The notes: generated by a model not told the origin, from the letters alone. A stretch of DNA of 64,000 nt from Dietzia sp. B32 (GCF_024732245.1 NZ_CP093845.1:806001-870000); one strand, 5' to 3'; positions 25,022-33,601 are shown, counted from the first letter of the stretch. Numbers and translations: made by a program.

Positions 25022-25814
25022 CAGAACAGACGCTGACCAGACCATGCCGTTGGTCGACCTCTTCCCGCACTCGGACCAGATCGCGGTGCTGAGGATGCAG
25101 AGCCCGCCGGTCAACGCCTGGACCGACCCGTTCGTCGAGGCCATGGAAGCGGCCCTCACCGAACTGGAGTCCTCGGCGGCCCGCGCCGTGGTCATCACCG
25201 GCACCGGCCGACACTTCAGCGCCGGCGGCGACTTCCACCGGTTCCAGCAGATCACCGACGAGACCACCGCCCGCGAGTTCGTGGAGCGGGTGCAGGGGCT
25301 CATGGACCGCGTGGCCGCGCTACCGATGCCCGTCATCGCCGCGGTCAACGGCACGGCCCTCGGCGGCGGGTGCGAGCTGGCCCTGGCCTGCGACGTGCGG
25401 GTCGCCGGCGCGCGCGCGAAGCTGGGCCAGCCCGAAGTTAGGTGGGGAATCCTCGCCGGGGCCGGCGGTACGCAACGCCTCGCACGGTTGGTGGGGCCGG
25501 GCATGTCCAAGCTGATGATGTTCACCGCCCGGCCCGTCGACGCTGCCGAGGCGCTGCGCATCGGGCTGGTCGAAGCGGTCTCCGACGGTTACGACCCGCT
25601 GCCGCTCGCCCTGGAACTGGCCGAGACGATGGCGGTCAACAGCCCGCGAGCGATCCGCAGCGTCAAGCAGTGCGTGGATCGCGGCCTGGACGTCGACCTG
25701 CCCGCCGGGCTCGAACTCGAGCGCGAACTGTGGATCGACCTCATTCCCGACGGTGACCTGCAGGAGGGTGCCGCGGCGTTCTTCGACGGACGCGATCCGC
25801 GGTACCCCGACTGA
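25008..25814 (+). CDS. enoyl-CoA hydratase/isomerase
   Basis: 268 residues from the GTG at 25008 (GGAAGGGA upstream), overlapping the acyl-CoA synthetase end. Crotonase fold with the oxyanion-hole segments HFSAGGDFHRF and NGTALGGGCELALACDVRVAG, and both catalytic glutamates: one in GGGCELAL and one in LGQPEVRWGILAGAGGTQRL. It should therefore be an active hydratase adding water to 2-enoyl-CoA. With the synthetase before it and the divergent thiolases it supplies a beta-oxidation-like route. A GC-rich hairpin follows its stop. Confidence 0.93.
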   Translation: MTGTDRTDADQTMPLVDLFPHSDQIAVLRMQSPPVNAWTDPFVEAMEAALTELESSAARAVVITGTGRHFSAGGDFHRFQQITDETTAREFVERVQGLMDRVAALPMPVIAAVNGTALGGGCELALACDVRVAGARAKLGQPEVRWGILAGAGGTQRLARLVGPGMSKLMMFTARPVDAAEALRIGLVEAVSDGYDPLPLALELAETMAVNSPRAIRSVKQCVDRGLDVDLPAGLELERELWIDLIPDGDLQEGAAAFFDGRDPRYPD

Positions 25815-25823
25815 CTGATGGCG

Positions 25824-25853
25824 GGGCGCCCGGGGTCGGGACCACGGGCGCCC
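25824..25853 (+). terminator. hairpin terminator after the enoyl-CoA hydratase
   Basis: Perfect 9-bp inverted repeat GGGCGCCCG / CGGGCGCCC with a 12-nt loop, starting 9 nt after the stop codon. There is no U-tract, as is usual for actinobacterial terminators. Confidence 0.6.
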
Positions 25854-25893
25854 GCCTCCCCATCCGATGTCCGTCCGGTGTCGAATCCTCATC

Positions 25894-26235
25894 ATGGACA
25901 CGGTTCCGCGCTCTCCTCGGCAGGCGAGCTTCCACGTGAAAGCGTCCGAATCGGACGTATCGGGCCTGCTCGCGGGCTCACCGCATGCTGGGCGCGCCCA
26001 CGATCCGAACGACGGCACCACCTCGCGGCGACTGCTGACGCTGTCCCGGCGCCGGAACTACGCCCGCGACGCCAGCATGTGGTGGGAGAACTGGGTGCCG
26101 GTCGCGGCCACCGGGTGGGGCGCGGTGTTCGTCATCGCGCCGCTGCTGGTGGCCGATGTCCTCATCAGGACGACCACCGGGCTTCTCCGCAAGAACCACC
26201 CGTCGGGCCCGCCTGACATCGACGCCGGCGACTGA
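25894..26235 (+). CDS. small protein with one membrane segment, unknown
   Basis: Up to 113 residues from the ATG at 25894; no clear ribosome site, and a shorter start at the ATG at 26080 would leave about 50 residues. The only recognisable feature is one hydrophobic helix near the C-terminus (WGAVFVIAPLLVADVLI) flanked by basic residues. It follows the hydratase terminator, so it is probably a separate unit. The start and even the reality of the N-terminal half are uncertain. Confidence 0.4.
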   Translation: MDTVPRSPRQASFHVKASESDVSGLLAGSPHAGRAHDPNDGTTSRRLLTLSRRRNYARDASMWWENWVPVAATGWGAVFVIAPLLVADVLIRTTTGLLRKNHPSGPPDIDAGD

Positions 26236-26294
26236 ATACCTCTGCTGTCCCGCTGCCGGCGGACGAAGTCACCCAGCCGCCCCCGCGCGGGCCG

Positions 26295-27506
26295 TCACGA
26301 GGGCCGCGCGGCCAGTCGCCACAGGATGGTCCGCTCGCGGGACCGGGCGGCGTGCAGTGGATCGGCGCTGTCGGCCGCGCGCGGGTGGCGAGGCGTCGTC
26401 TCGTGCGTTCCCAGAACCGTCAGCCCGGCGTCGGCGATGCGGTGGAGGAGCTCGTCGCTGGCTCGTAGGCCGAGCTGCTCCGCGAGGTCGGACAGGATCA
26501 GCCACCCTTCGCCCTGCGGCGTGAGGTGGTCGGCGAGCCCACCGAGGAAGCGGCTGAGCACGTCCGAGCCCGGGTCGTAGATCCCCTGCTCCAGTGCCGA
26601 GGTCGGACGACCGGGAATCCACGGCGGGTTGCACACCACCACGTCGGCTCGCCCGGCGTCGCCCACCTCGTCGTCGTCATAAGGCCACAGGTCGGCCTCC
26701 ACCACGTCCACCCGGTCCGCCAACCCCAGCCGACCCACGTTGTCGCGCGCGCACTGCACCGCGCGCGGGTTGATGTCGGACGCCACGACCTGCCGTGCCC
26801 CGCGCCGGGCCAGGACGGCCGCGAGCACACCGGTGCCCGTGCCGATGTCCCACACGATCGGATCCTCGACACCCTGCGGCCAGGGGGCGTCGGCGACCAG
26901 GTCGATGTACTCGTCTCGGGTAGGGGCGAACACGCCGTAGGCGGGATGGATCCGGGCCCCCAACGCGGCGACCTCGATGCCGCCAAGGTGCCACTCGTAG
27001 GCACTGATGACGCCGAGGAGCTCGGGTAGCGAGACCAGCGTCTCCCGACCGGTCGAGTCGTTGCCGTTGTGGGTCGGCGGCCCGTAGGCATGGGTGCAGG
27101 CGTCGCGTACGTCGGGCGCTCGGCGCAGTCTGACCGAGTAATCCTGCTCGAGTGGGATGAGGATCTTGCCCAGCGTCTCCGCCCGCTGCGCGCGTGCCTT
27201 CCGGTCGGCGAGGAACACCTCCCCGGGTTCGGAGCTCTGCGGCGCCCGGGACGCCCGCTTCTGCAGTCGCCGGTCGAGGGCGCGCATGAGCTGGCGGGCG
27301 TTGTGGAAGTCGCCTCGCCAGAGCAGTCCGGTGCCCCGCCGGATCATCCGAAGCGCCTTGTCCGCGGCGATGTCGTCGTGGATCACCACGATGTCCCGCG
27401 GCGGCGGCGCGCCGTTCTCGGAGTGCCACCCGGCAGTGCGGTCCTCGCCCTTCTCTCGCCAACTGACGGTGGTCACAGGCGACCCGGGGGCGGCAGGAGA
27501 AGACAC
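26295..27506 (-). CDS. class I SAM-dependent methyltransferase (HemK/RlmG-like)
   Basis: 403 residues from the GTG at 27506, which has AAGGA 5 nt upstream. Residues 1-200 form an N-terminal domain without recognised motifs. The second half is a Rossmann methyltransferase: VWDIGTGTGVLAAVLARRGA (motif I), VVASDINPRAVQCARDN (motif II), and VVVCNPPWIPGRPTSALEQGIYDPGSDVLSRFL with the NPPW catalytic motif of enzymes methylating planar N or amide groups (PrmC, RlmG, RsmC). The conserved YGVFAPTRDEYIDLV segment just before motif I is typical of such methylases. Probable substrate: rRNA base or protein Gln; not decidable from sequence. Confidence 0.85.
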   Translation of the reverse strand: MSSPAAPGSPVTTVSWREKGEDRTAGWHSENGAPPPRDIVVIHDDIAADKALRMIRRGTGLLWRGDFHNARQLMRALDRRLQKRASRAPQSSEPGEVFLADRKARAQRAETLGKILIPLEQDYSVRLRRAPDVRDACTHAYGPPTHNGNDSTGRETLVSLPELLGVISAYEWHLGGIEVAALGARIHPAYGVFAPTRDEYIDLVADAPWPQGVEDPIVWDIGTGTGVLAAVLARRGARQVVASDINPRAVQCARDNVGRLGLADRVDVVEADLWPYDDDEVGDAGRADVVVCNPPWIPGRPTSALEQGIYDPGSDVLSRFLGGLADHLTPQGEGWLILSDLAEQLGLRASDELLHRIADAGLTVLGTHETTPRHPRAADSADPLHAARSRERTILWRLAARPS

Positions 27507-27615
27507 GTGAGTCCTTCGGACGGGCGCGCCCTCGACCGTAGGGAGGAATGACGCGCGAGAGCAAGCTACCCGCGAACCGGGCCGCACCCAGTGTCTCAGC
27601 TCCGCCGCCGACCGG

Positions 27616-27936
27616 TCACGGCCAGTCGATCTCATACGGCTCGGCCCGGGCCGAGTGCATCCGTCCCCCGCTGATGAAGTAGCCGTCGGTGTAGGTGGCC
27701 GTGTCGGACGGGATGCCGTGGGCGAGCGCGTAGAGCTGGGCCGCGAGATCATCGGCATCGAATGCGCCGGAGCTGTCGCGATGGGGTGTGACGATCGCGG
27801 TCCTGTCGGCGAAGACCCCGGGCGCTCCCCTCAGGGTGATTCGGCGAGCGCGGTAGTCCCCGGCGCGAACGTAGGCGAGGGCCTGGCGGAGCACGGTGTC
27901 GTAGCGAGTGCCAGAGATGGGTGTGGCGATGTGCAT
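27616..27936 (-). CDS. hypothetical protein, 106 residues
   Basis: ATG at 27936; the frame is open far upstream, but that part is low complexity and antisense to the following methyltransferase gene. The protein (start MHIATPISGTRYDTVLRQAL, end ARAEPYEIDWP) shows no motif, signal or membrane helix that I recognise. G/C3-rich codon use supports it as a gene. It is transcribed in the same direction as the methyltransferase at 26295-27506 and ends 110 bp before that gene's start. Confidence 0.6.
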   Translation of the reverse strand: MHIATPISGTRYDTVLRQALAYVRAGDYRARRITLRGAPGVFADRTAIVTPHRDSSGAFDADDLAAQLYALAHGIPSDTATYTDGYFISGGRMHSARAEPYEIDWP

Positions 27937-28101
27937 GGCCGACAGCGTCACACCCGTCGGCGGCGTCCTCGCCCGCGTCACGGTCCCCGGCACCGCAGCC
28001 TGTGGAGAGTCGCGTGCCCTGTGAGTGTGGTGCCGCTGCCGTGAGGGTTCCGGTCGCCTCTCCCCGGTTCTACGATGGGAGTCGAGGCATTGGAGCTCAT
28101 C

Positions 28102-28950
28102 ATGAGTGCATCGCAGGCCGACCTCTGGAGTGGTCCCGTCGGGCAGTCGTGGGTGCGCAATGCGCTCGCGTACGACACGATTCTCGAGCCGCTCGGTCGC
28201 GCGGCCCTCGACCGCCTGGACCTCGGCCCACCGCAGCGGGTGCTGGACATCGGGTGCGGGACCGGGACAACGACCTTGGAGATCGGACGCCGGGTGCGCC
28301 CGGACGGGTCGGCGGTCGGCGTGGACGTGTCCCGACCGATGGTCGAGTGCGCGCAGGCTCGCCTGGTGGACGAGGCCGATGCGGAGAACGTCGAGTTCCT
28401 CACCCTCGACGTGGAGAGCGAGCCGTTGCCCGGCCTGTTCGACGCCGCGTTCTCGCGGATGGGCGTGATGTTCTTCGACCGACCCGAGGTGGCGTTCTCC
28501 GCCGTCCGGGCGGCCCTCCGACCGGGCGGCCGGCTCGCGTTCGTCTGCTTTGCCGCGCCCGCCGCGAACCCGTTCATCACCGTCCCCACCGGCGCCGCGT
28601 TGGCCCGGCTCGGTGGTGCCCCTGTGCCTCCGCCGGGCGCGCCGGGACCGTTCTCGTTCGCTGACCCGGACCGCGTGCGCAGCGTGTTGGAGACCGCCGG
28701 CTTCGAGTCTGTCGAGGTGAACCCCGGCCCCGACGAGGTCACCCTCGGCCCCGCCGACCGCCTCGAACAACTCGCCCGGCAGGCGCTGGAACAGAACCCC
28801 CAGGCCATGATGGCGATGGCCGCCAACCCCGACGCCCGCGACTCCGCCGTCGCCGCGGCCGTGGCCGCGCTGGGTGAGCATGTCACCGACGGCGAGGTCC
28901 GTCTGGGTGCCGGAACCTGGGTCGTCGAGGCCCGCGCGCCCGGGGTGTGA
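28102..28950 (+). CDS. SAM-dependent methyltransferase (small-molecule type)
   Basis: 282 residues from the ATG at 28102, chosen over the ATG at 28075 because GGAG lies 6 nt upstream. UbiE/Coq5-like Rossmann fold: VLDIGCGTGTTTLEIGRRV (motif I), VGVDVSRPMVECAQARL, FLTLDVESEPLPGLFDAAFSRMGVMFF (motif II/post-I) and LRPGGRLAFVCF. It begins with QADLWSGPVGQSWVRN, a start common in this family of putative small-molecule methylases. Substrate unknown; no biosynthetic cluster adjoins it. Confidence 0.85.
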   Translation: MSASQADLWSGPVGQSWVRNALAYDTILEPLGRAALDRLDLGPPQRVLDIGCGTGTTTLEIGRRVRPDGSAVGVDVSRPMVECAQARLVDEADAENVEFLTLDVESEPLPGLFDAAFSRMGVMFFDRPEVAFSAVRAALRPGGRLAFVCFAAPAANPFITVPTGAALARLGGAPVPPPGAPGPFSFADPDRVRSVLETAGFESVEVNPGPDEVTLGPADRLEQLARQALEQNPQAMMAMAANPDARDSAVAAAVAALGEHVTDGEVRLGAGTWVVEARAPGV

Positions 28951-28973
28951 CAGGGCAGAAGCAGCAAGGGCCG

Positions 28974-29246
28974 CTATCGATAGACCTCGCGCCGATGGGC
29001 AATATCGACAACGAGGACGGTCACCCGTTGATCCTCGATCGAGCAGATGATCCGGTAGTCGCCCACGCGGTACCGCCAGAGGTGCTGGTCGCCGCGAAGT
29101 GCCTTCCCGAGATACCTGGGGTCTTCGCACCCGTGTATTCGCTCCTCGAGGAATGCCCGGATTCTCTGCTGCGCAGTCCTATCCTGTCGACCGAGTTTGG
29201 TGATGACCTTCTGGACGTGCGGCGTGACCTCGACCAGATACGCCAC
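28974..29246 (-). CDS. RelE/ParE-superfamily toxin
   Basis: 90 residues, GTG at 29246, only 1 nt after the antitoxin stop. RelE fold: VEVTPHVQKVITKLGRQDRTAQQRIRAFLEERI, LWRYRVGDYRIICSIEDQRVTVLVVDIAHRREVYR. The basic/aromatic C-terminal residues (Arg-Val-Gly-Asp-Tyr-Arg, His-Arg-Arg-Glu-Val-Tyr) match the RelE catalytic face, so mRNA cleavage on the ribosome is expected. Forms a TA operon with the upstream gene. Confidence 0.9.
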   Translation of the reverse strand: MAYLVEVTPHVQKVITKLGRQDRTAQQRIRAFLEERIHGCEDPRYLGKALRGDQHLWRYRVGDYRIICSIEDQRVTVLVVDIAHRREVYR

Positions 29247-29247
29247 C

Positions 29248-29469
29248 TCAGGACCAGTCCACCTGGTCCAACGGGATCGCGGAATCGTCTGACTGCCTGA
29301 ATTCCTCCAGACGGTGCCGGGCCAAGTACCAGTCCTCCATCTCGTCGAGTCCGCTGCGGATGAACTCGCTCGCGTAGAACGACTTGGACCTGCCGGTGAT
29401 TCGAGCCAGATGGTCCAGACGGGCGATGGTTTCGTCGTCCAACTTGGTGTTCAGCTGTTTGGCCGTCAT
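29248..29469 (-). CDS. ribbon-helix-helix antitoxin (RelB/DUF6290-like)
   Basis: 73 residues from the ATG at 29469. Short N-terminal strand (AKQLNTKLDDETIARLDHLA) and helices (GRSKSFYASEFIRSGLDEMEDWYLARHRLEEF) form an RHH DNA-binding antitoxin of the RelB type; the acidic C-terminus would wrap the toxin. Promoter-proximal gene of the TA pair and presumably its autorepressor. Confidence 0.88.
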   Translation of the reverse strand: MTAKQLNTKLDDETIARLDHLARITGRSKSFYASEFIRSGLDEMEDWYLARHRLEEFRQSDDSAIPLDQVDWS

Positions 29470-29669
29470 GACACCCCTTCCGCCGCTATACGAGTATAGA
29501 CCCAGTGACCACCCTGAGACCGTGACCATCCGGCCGGTCGATGTCGAGAGCGTCATTGACGACAAGCGTGGGGGCGAGCCACTGCGAGGCGCAGCGTCGA
29601 TCTGGCAGCCTCCAGGCAACTAGATTCCTGCCGGAAACCCCTCCCCTTCTCAAGTTATAGCTGGTAGGA

Positions 29670-29686
29670 GGTCTTGCGGCAAGACC
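29670..29686. promoter_or_regulatory. palindrome resembling a rifamycin-associated element (RAE)
   Basis: GGTCTTG-CGG-CAAGACC is a perfect 7-bp dyad with 3-nt spacer, 24 bp before the helR start. Actinobacterial rifamycin-resistance genes carry a 19-bp inverted repeat (RAE) with core CTTGC-GGCAAG (consensus from memory), and helR genes are reported to have one. Form and location agree, so rifamycin-inducible expression is predicted. Confidence 0.75.
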
Positions 29687-29710
29687 CCGGTGGGGGCGCA
29701 CACTTGCGCA

Positions 29711-31969
29711 ATGTCCCCCGAGGCACCCGGCATCTTCGCCCTCCCCGACCACCTCGCCCACAAGGCTGACCCGGCGCACATCGACGACGACGAGCGCCAC
29801 CTCGCCGCCATCTCCCGCGCCCTCGACCAGAAGATCGCGGTGCTGTCCGCCCGTCTGGACGCCCGCCGCCGCGACCCGGCCGGCCGCGGCGCGCAGACCA
29901 TCGAGCGCGACGCCGACATCCGCCGCCTCGTCGCCGAGCTCGCCACGCTGCGCCGCTTCGGGCTGGACGTGTGCATCGGCCACTACGCCACCGCCGCCGC
30001 CTCCCGCGCCCCTCAATTCGACTCCAGCCCCACCGCAGCCGAGGCCGCGCCGGTGTACGTGGGCCGCATCGGCCTCACCGATGCGGCCGGCACTCCCCTC
30101 CTCGTGGACTGGCGCACCCCGGCCGCGGAGCCGTTCTTCGCCGCGACGCTCGCCGATCCGAGGGGTGTGACGTATCGCCGGCGGTACCGGTGGTCGGGCG
30201 GGCGCATCGTGGATTACTGGGATGAGGTCTTTGGCGACGACGACGAGGTCTTCGCTCACGTCAGCCCCGACGACCTCTCGGCGTTCGTCTCGAGCTTGTC
30301 CGAGGCGCGGACCGGCCGAATGCGCGATGTGCTCACCACGATCCAGGCCGATCAGGACGCCATCATCCGCGCGGACTCCCGGGGAGCCCTCATCGTGGAC
30401 GGCGGGCCCGGCACCGGCAAGACCGTCGTGGCCCTGCACCGGGCGGCGTATCTGCTGCACGCGCAGTCCCGTGAGGGGCTGCGGCGCGGCAACCTGCTCC
30501 TCGTCGGGCCGCACCGGCCGTATCTGGACTACGTGGCGGATGTACTCCCCTCCCTCGGTGAGCACAGCGTGCAGACGGCGACCGTGGCCGATCTCGGCGT
30601 CGCCGCGCTCGGCGGGACGATCGCGGCACCGCCCGGCGGACTGCCCGACGAACCCGATCCCGAGGTCGCCCGACTGAAGTCAGAGCTCCGCATGGTCGAG
30701 ACGATCGAGGCCGCGGTGCGCTTCTACGAGCAGCCGCCCGAGCAGTCGATGGTGATGCAGACCGAGTGGCTGGACCTGCGCCTGACGCCGGCCGACTGGG
30801 CCGAGGCATTTGCCTCCGTGGAGGACGGCACACCACACAACGAAGCTCACCCGCAGATCCGCGAAACGCTCGCCGAGATCCTCGTTGACCGGGCCCTCCA
30901 TAACAGTGCAGGCGGTGGCGTGCCGGCGGACATCCTCCGCGCAGAGCTCGCAGCACACCCGGACCTGCACCGTGCCCTGTACCGGGCATGGCCGATGATC
31001 AACGCCACCGATCTTGTCGGGGACCTGTGGACCGTCCCGGCGTACCTGCGCCTGTGCGCACCGTGGCTGACCACCGAGCAGCTGCAACTCCTTCAGCGAC
31101 CCGCGGCCGACTCATGGACGACCGCGGACCTGCCGCTCCTGGACGCGGCCCACCACCGGCTGGGTGATGCCGACCGGAAGCGCAGAACGCAGCGTCACCG
31201 GGCCGAGCGATCCGCAGAACTCGCAAGGCGCCAGCGGGTGATCGACGACCTCATCGCCGCCGATGACGATCCCGAGGGGGTCTCCCCCATGCTCCGCCAC
31301 GCCGATCTGCAGGAATCCCTGCTCGACCCGTCGACCGACGACGACCCGACTGCTGGCGTGTCCCGCCTCGCGGGCGTGTTCGGACACATCATCGTCGACG
31401 AGGCTCAGGAGCTCACCGATGCCGAGTGGCGGATGATCCTGCGCCGCTGCCCGTCGGGCAGCCTCACGGTGGTCGGCGATCGCGCGCAGTCCCGCCGCGA
31501 CTTCGACGAGTCCTGGCCCGGCCGGCTGGAGCGCATTGGCCTCTCCCCTGCCCGCATCACTTCCGTGCATCTGAGCATCAATTACCGCACCCCCGCCGAG
31601 GTCATGGAGGCCGCTGCACCCGTGATCCGGTCGGTCCGTCCCGACGCCAACGTCCCCGAGTCGGTGCGCCGCAGCGGGATCCCCGTCGAGTACGGCCACG
31701 TCGAGGATCTCCAGCACGTGATCGACGGGTGGCTCGCTACCCACTCCGAGGGCACGGTCGGCATTATTTGCGGGTCCGGCGCTACCGTTTCCGAATTCAA
31801 CGGATCCGACCGCGTCCGCTCGCTGACCCCCGCGCAGGCCAAGGGCCTCGAGTTCGACCTGGTGGTCCTTGTCGACCCGGGTTCGTTCGGCTCGGGCGTC
31901 ACCGGTGCAGTCGACCACTACGTGGCGATGACGCGAGCGACGCAGCAGTTGGTCGTTCTCAGCTCGTAG
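29711..31969 (+). CDS. helR: HelR: RNA-polymerase-displacing UvrD-like ATPase (rifamycin tolerance)
   Basis: 752 residues from the ATG at 29711. A coiled-coil-rich N-terminus (residues 20-90) resembling the HelD RNAP-inserting arm is followed by SF1 helicase domains: GGPGTGKT (231-238), VDEAQELTDAEWRMILRR (Walker B) and LTVVGDRAQSRRDFDESW, with C-terminal LTPAQAKGLEFDLVVLVDP and YVAMTRATQQLVVL. Length and the insertion between motifs fit actinobacterial HelR, which dissociates rifampicin-bound RNA polymerase from promoters. The RAE-like palindrome immediately upstream supports this over a plain DNA helicase. Cytoplasmic, acts on RNAP. Confidence 0.88.
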   Translation: MSPEAPGIFALPDHLAHKADPAHIDDDERHLAAISRALDQKIAVLSARLDARRRDPAGRGAQTIERDADIRRLVAELATLRRFGLDVCIGHYATAAASRAPQFDSSPTAAEAAPVYVGRIGLTDAAGTPLLVDWRTPAAEPFFAATLADPRGVTYRRRYRWSGGRIVDYWDEVFGDDDEVFAHVSPDDLSAFVSSLSEARTGRMRDVLTTIQADQDAIIRADSRGALIVDGGPGTGKTVVALHRAAYLLHAQSREGLRRGNLLLVGPHRPYLDYVADVLPSLGEHSVQTATVADLGVAALGGTIAAPPGGLPDEPDPEVARLKSELRMVETIEAAVRFYEQPPEQSMVMQTEWLDLRLTPADWAEAFASVEDGTPHNEAHPQIRETLAEILVDRALHNSAGGGVPADILRAELAAHPDLHRALYRAWPMINATDLVGDLWTVPAYLRLCAPWLTTEQLQLLQRPAADSWTTADLPLLDAAHHRLGDADRKRRTQRHRAERSAELARRQRVIDDLIAADDDPEGVSPMLRHADLQESLLDPSTDDDPTAGVSRLAGVFGHIIVDEAQELTDAEWRMILRRCPSGSLTVVGDRAQSRRDFDESWPGRLERIGLSPARITSVHLSINYRTPAEVMEAAAPVIRSVRPDANVPESVRRSGIPVEYGHVEDLQHVIDGWLATHSEGTVGIICGSGATVSEFNGSDRVRSLTPAQAKGLEFDLVVLVDPGSFGSGVTGAVDHYVAMTRATQQLVVLSS

Positions 31970-31990
31970 GTTCTCGCCGGGCGCGCAGCG

Positions 31991-32320
31991 TCACAACGCC
32001 GACGCCTGCCTCAGCGCTACGTCCGCGATAGGTCGCTTGAGCAACTGCTCGGGGAAGATGTCGATGTCCTCGCGACCGAAGAGCATACGAACTTCTTCCA
32101 ACAAGCCAGAGGCTCGCATGAGGAGGTTGCCGTCGGCTGGGTCCATATCGACCAGGATGTCCACGTCGCTCCCGCCATTCGCAGTACCGCGGGCGACTGA
32201 TCCGAACAGCATCGGATTCGTCGCAGCGTACTTGGCAAGGAGGGCTCGGAACTCGTCTCGACGCGCCTCGATGAGCTCACGCAAGGCGAGCGATTCGGGA
32301 GTCGGGGCGGTGCTCGTCAT
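31991..32320 (-). CDS. minimal nucleotidyltransferase (MNT/MntA-like), no HEPN partner visible
   Basis: 109 residues, ATG at 32320. Pol-beta-type nucleotidyltransferase: PMLFGSVARGTANGGSDVDILVDM contains the GSxxRG and DxD metal motifs; a downstream acidic segment (REDIDIFPEQLL) supplies the third Asp. MntA-type proteins neutralise HEPN ribonuclease toxins by AMPylation and are usually encoded beside them. No HEPN-like gene adjoins here (helR on one side, the DUF4365-like gene on the other), so it is an orphan or acts in trans. Confidence 0.82.
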   Translation of the reverse strand: MTSTAPTPESLALRELIEARRDEFRALLAKYAATNPMLFGSVARGTANGGSDVDILVDMDPADGNLLMRASGLLEEVRMLFGREDIDIFPEQLLKRPIADVALRQASAL

Positions 32321-32407
32321 AGCCTCAGGATTTTGGCTGCATTTGCTGACGGAAGACCCATGCGCTCTACCGCCTGTGCCTCCGTCGCCGGAATCGCCAC
32401 CGGGCAG

Positions 32408-32917
32408 TCACAGGTCGCTTGACTCCAGACGCTGCACCACCCGGGGAGCCAACTCGCCTTCCGCGAGCCTGTACTTCGACCACTTGTCGCCACTCTCGGC
32501 GGACATCGAAGCCGAGAAGACGCGCCGACCCCGTGCGTTCACAGTCGTGTTCGCCTCGAAAACGGGGCTCGGCACCATCCACGACTGCGCGATCGACCCC
32601 CGCGTCACGTCTACGTAGACGAACAGCATGTCCAGGTCGCTGCGTGGGTAGAAGGACGAGTCGCGGACAACAGCCTGAAAACGGCCGCGTTGCACCACAA
32701 GCCCATCCGACATTCGCGCCTTCACTTGGACGGCCAGAGTGGCGGTGTGCTCGCGCAGGTGGAAAACCAGGTCGACGCCCTCGTCGTCGATGATCGACGT
32801 CGACACGTTGAGCTTCGCGCGGGACTGCAGGATGCATGTGGCGGCGACGAGCAGCTCCGCCGCCTTACCCATTCGTCCAGAGTCCGGGGACTTCTCAAGG
32901 TAATCGTCGGGTCCCAT
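32408..32917 (-). CDS. DUF4365-like predicted PD-(D/E)XK nuclease
   Basis: 169 residues from the ATG at 32917. It has the DUF4365 pattern: GKAAELLVAATCILQ, then DDEGVDLVFHLRE with the metal Asp, then TLAVQVKARMSDG with the QxK pair. This is the Mrr/VRR-like core expected to cut DNA, and DUF4365 proteins are frequent in defence islands. A TATAGT hexamer ends 6 nt before this ATG, so the message could be leaderless; the longer ATG at 32974 is the alternative. Stands alone between the nucleotidyltransferase and an empty stretch. Confidence 0.6.
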   Translation of the reverse strand: MGPDDYLEKSPDSGRMGKAAELLVAATCILQSRAKLNVSTSIIDDEGVDLVFHLREHTATLAVQVKARMSDGLVVQRGRFQAVVRDSSFYPRSDLDMLFVYVDVTRGSIAQSWMVPSPVFEANTTVNARGRRVFSASMSAESGDKWSKYRLAEGELAPRVVQRLESSDL

Positions 32918-33319
32918 TGCCGCACTATAGAAGCCGCTGTTCGAGCCGACGTCCCTTAACTCAGAAGAGGCCATCAGTCGGCAGGCACAGCGGCAAGCAG
33001 AATGGATAGACCCGTGGGCGCCTTCAACCTCGCCACCGCTGTTCTTCACACGACGCTGGATGTCGACCCGTGCCCGCGGCGGTGCACTCCGCCGATTCCA
33101 CACCCATCTACCGCACGCGCGCCCTGGGCGACCGCGATGTCGTCCCACTGGCCCTGGGAGGGCAGCCGAGCCACACGGTTCGCGCCCGCGGGCACGGGGT
33201 CGGGAATGGGCGACGACGACGAGGAGTACTCCCTCGCGATCCGTCCGCATTGTCGGAAGGCACCGACCTGGCGCTGTTAGCGTCACACAGACATGGACCC
33301 GACCGGAGGAGACACAGCG
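32918..33319. other. 400 bp without a supported gene
   Basis: Between the DUF4365-like gene and a small membrane protein. Open frames here lack ribosome sites and recognisable content. The minus-strand promoter of the DUF4365-like gene (TATAGT next to its ATG) and a GGAGGA ribosome site for the next gene at 33305-33310 are the only elements seen. Confidence 0.5.
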
Positions 33320-33601
33320 TTGAGGAAGAAGACGTTCGCGGCGCTCGCGGGCACCTACGGGATCCTCTTTCTCCTCACGACCGCGTGGACGGCGTGGCAG
33401 ATCGCTACTCACGGGGCCGCGAACGTCAGCGCCCCGGTTTTCCCGGCGATGGCACTCGGGGCTCTCGTCGGCGTCGTGGTGATAAGAATCCGTGGCAATC
33501 GGCAGGGACAGGCGACCCTCGCTACTGCACTCGCCGCGATAGTGTCCTTCGCTGCGGTCGCCGCCGCCGGGCTCTGGGGGTGGTTCATCGTCGCGGGGTA
33601 G
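33320..33601 (+). CDS. small three-helix membrane protein, unknown
   Basis: 93 residues if translation starts at the TTG at 33320, which follows GGAGGA by 9 nt; an in-frame ATG at 33293 would add nine residues. Three hydrophobic helices are visible: AALAGTYGILFLLTTAWTA, VFPAMALGALVGVVVIRI and ATALAAIVSFAAVAAAGLWGW. No family recognised. Stand-alone gene upstream of tRNA-fMet on the other strand. Confidence 0.6.
   Translation: MRKKTFAALAGTYGILFLLTTAWTAWQIATHGAANVSAPVFPAMALGALVGVVVIRIRGNRQGQATLATALAAIVSFAAVAAAGLWGWFIVAG

Noticed and set aside
27937-29130. Extension of the 106-residue hypothetical protein to about 500 residues
   Set aside because: Antisense to a clear methyltransferase gene and to the TA pair region; sequence is Arg/Gly low complexity.
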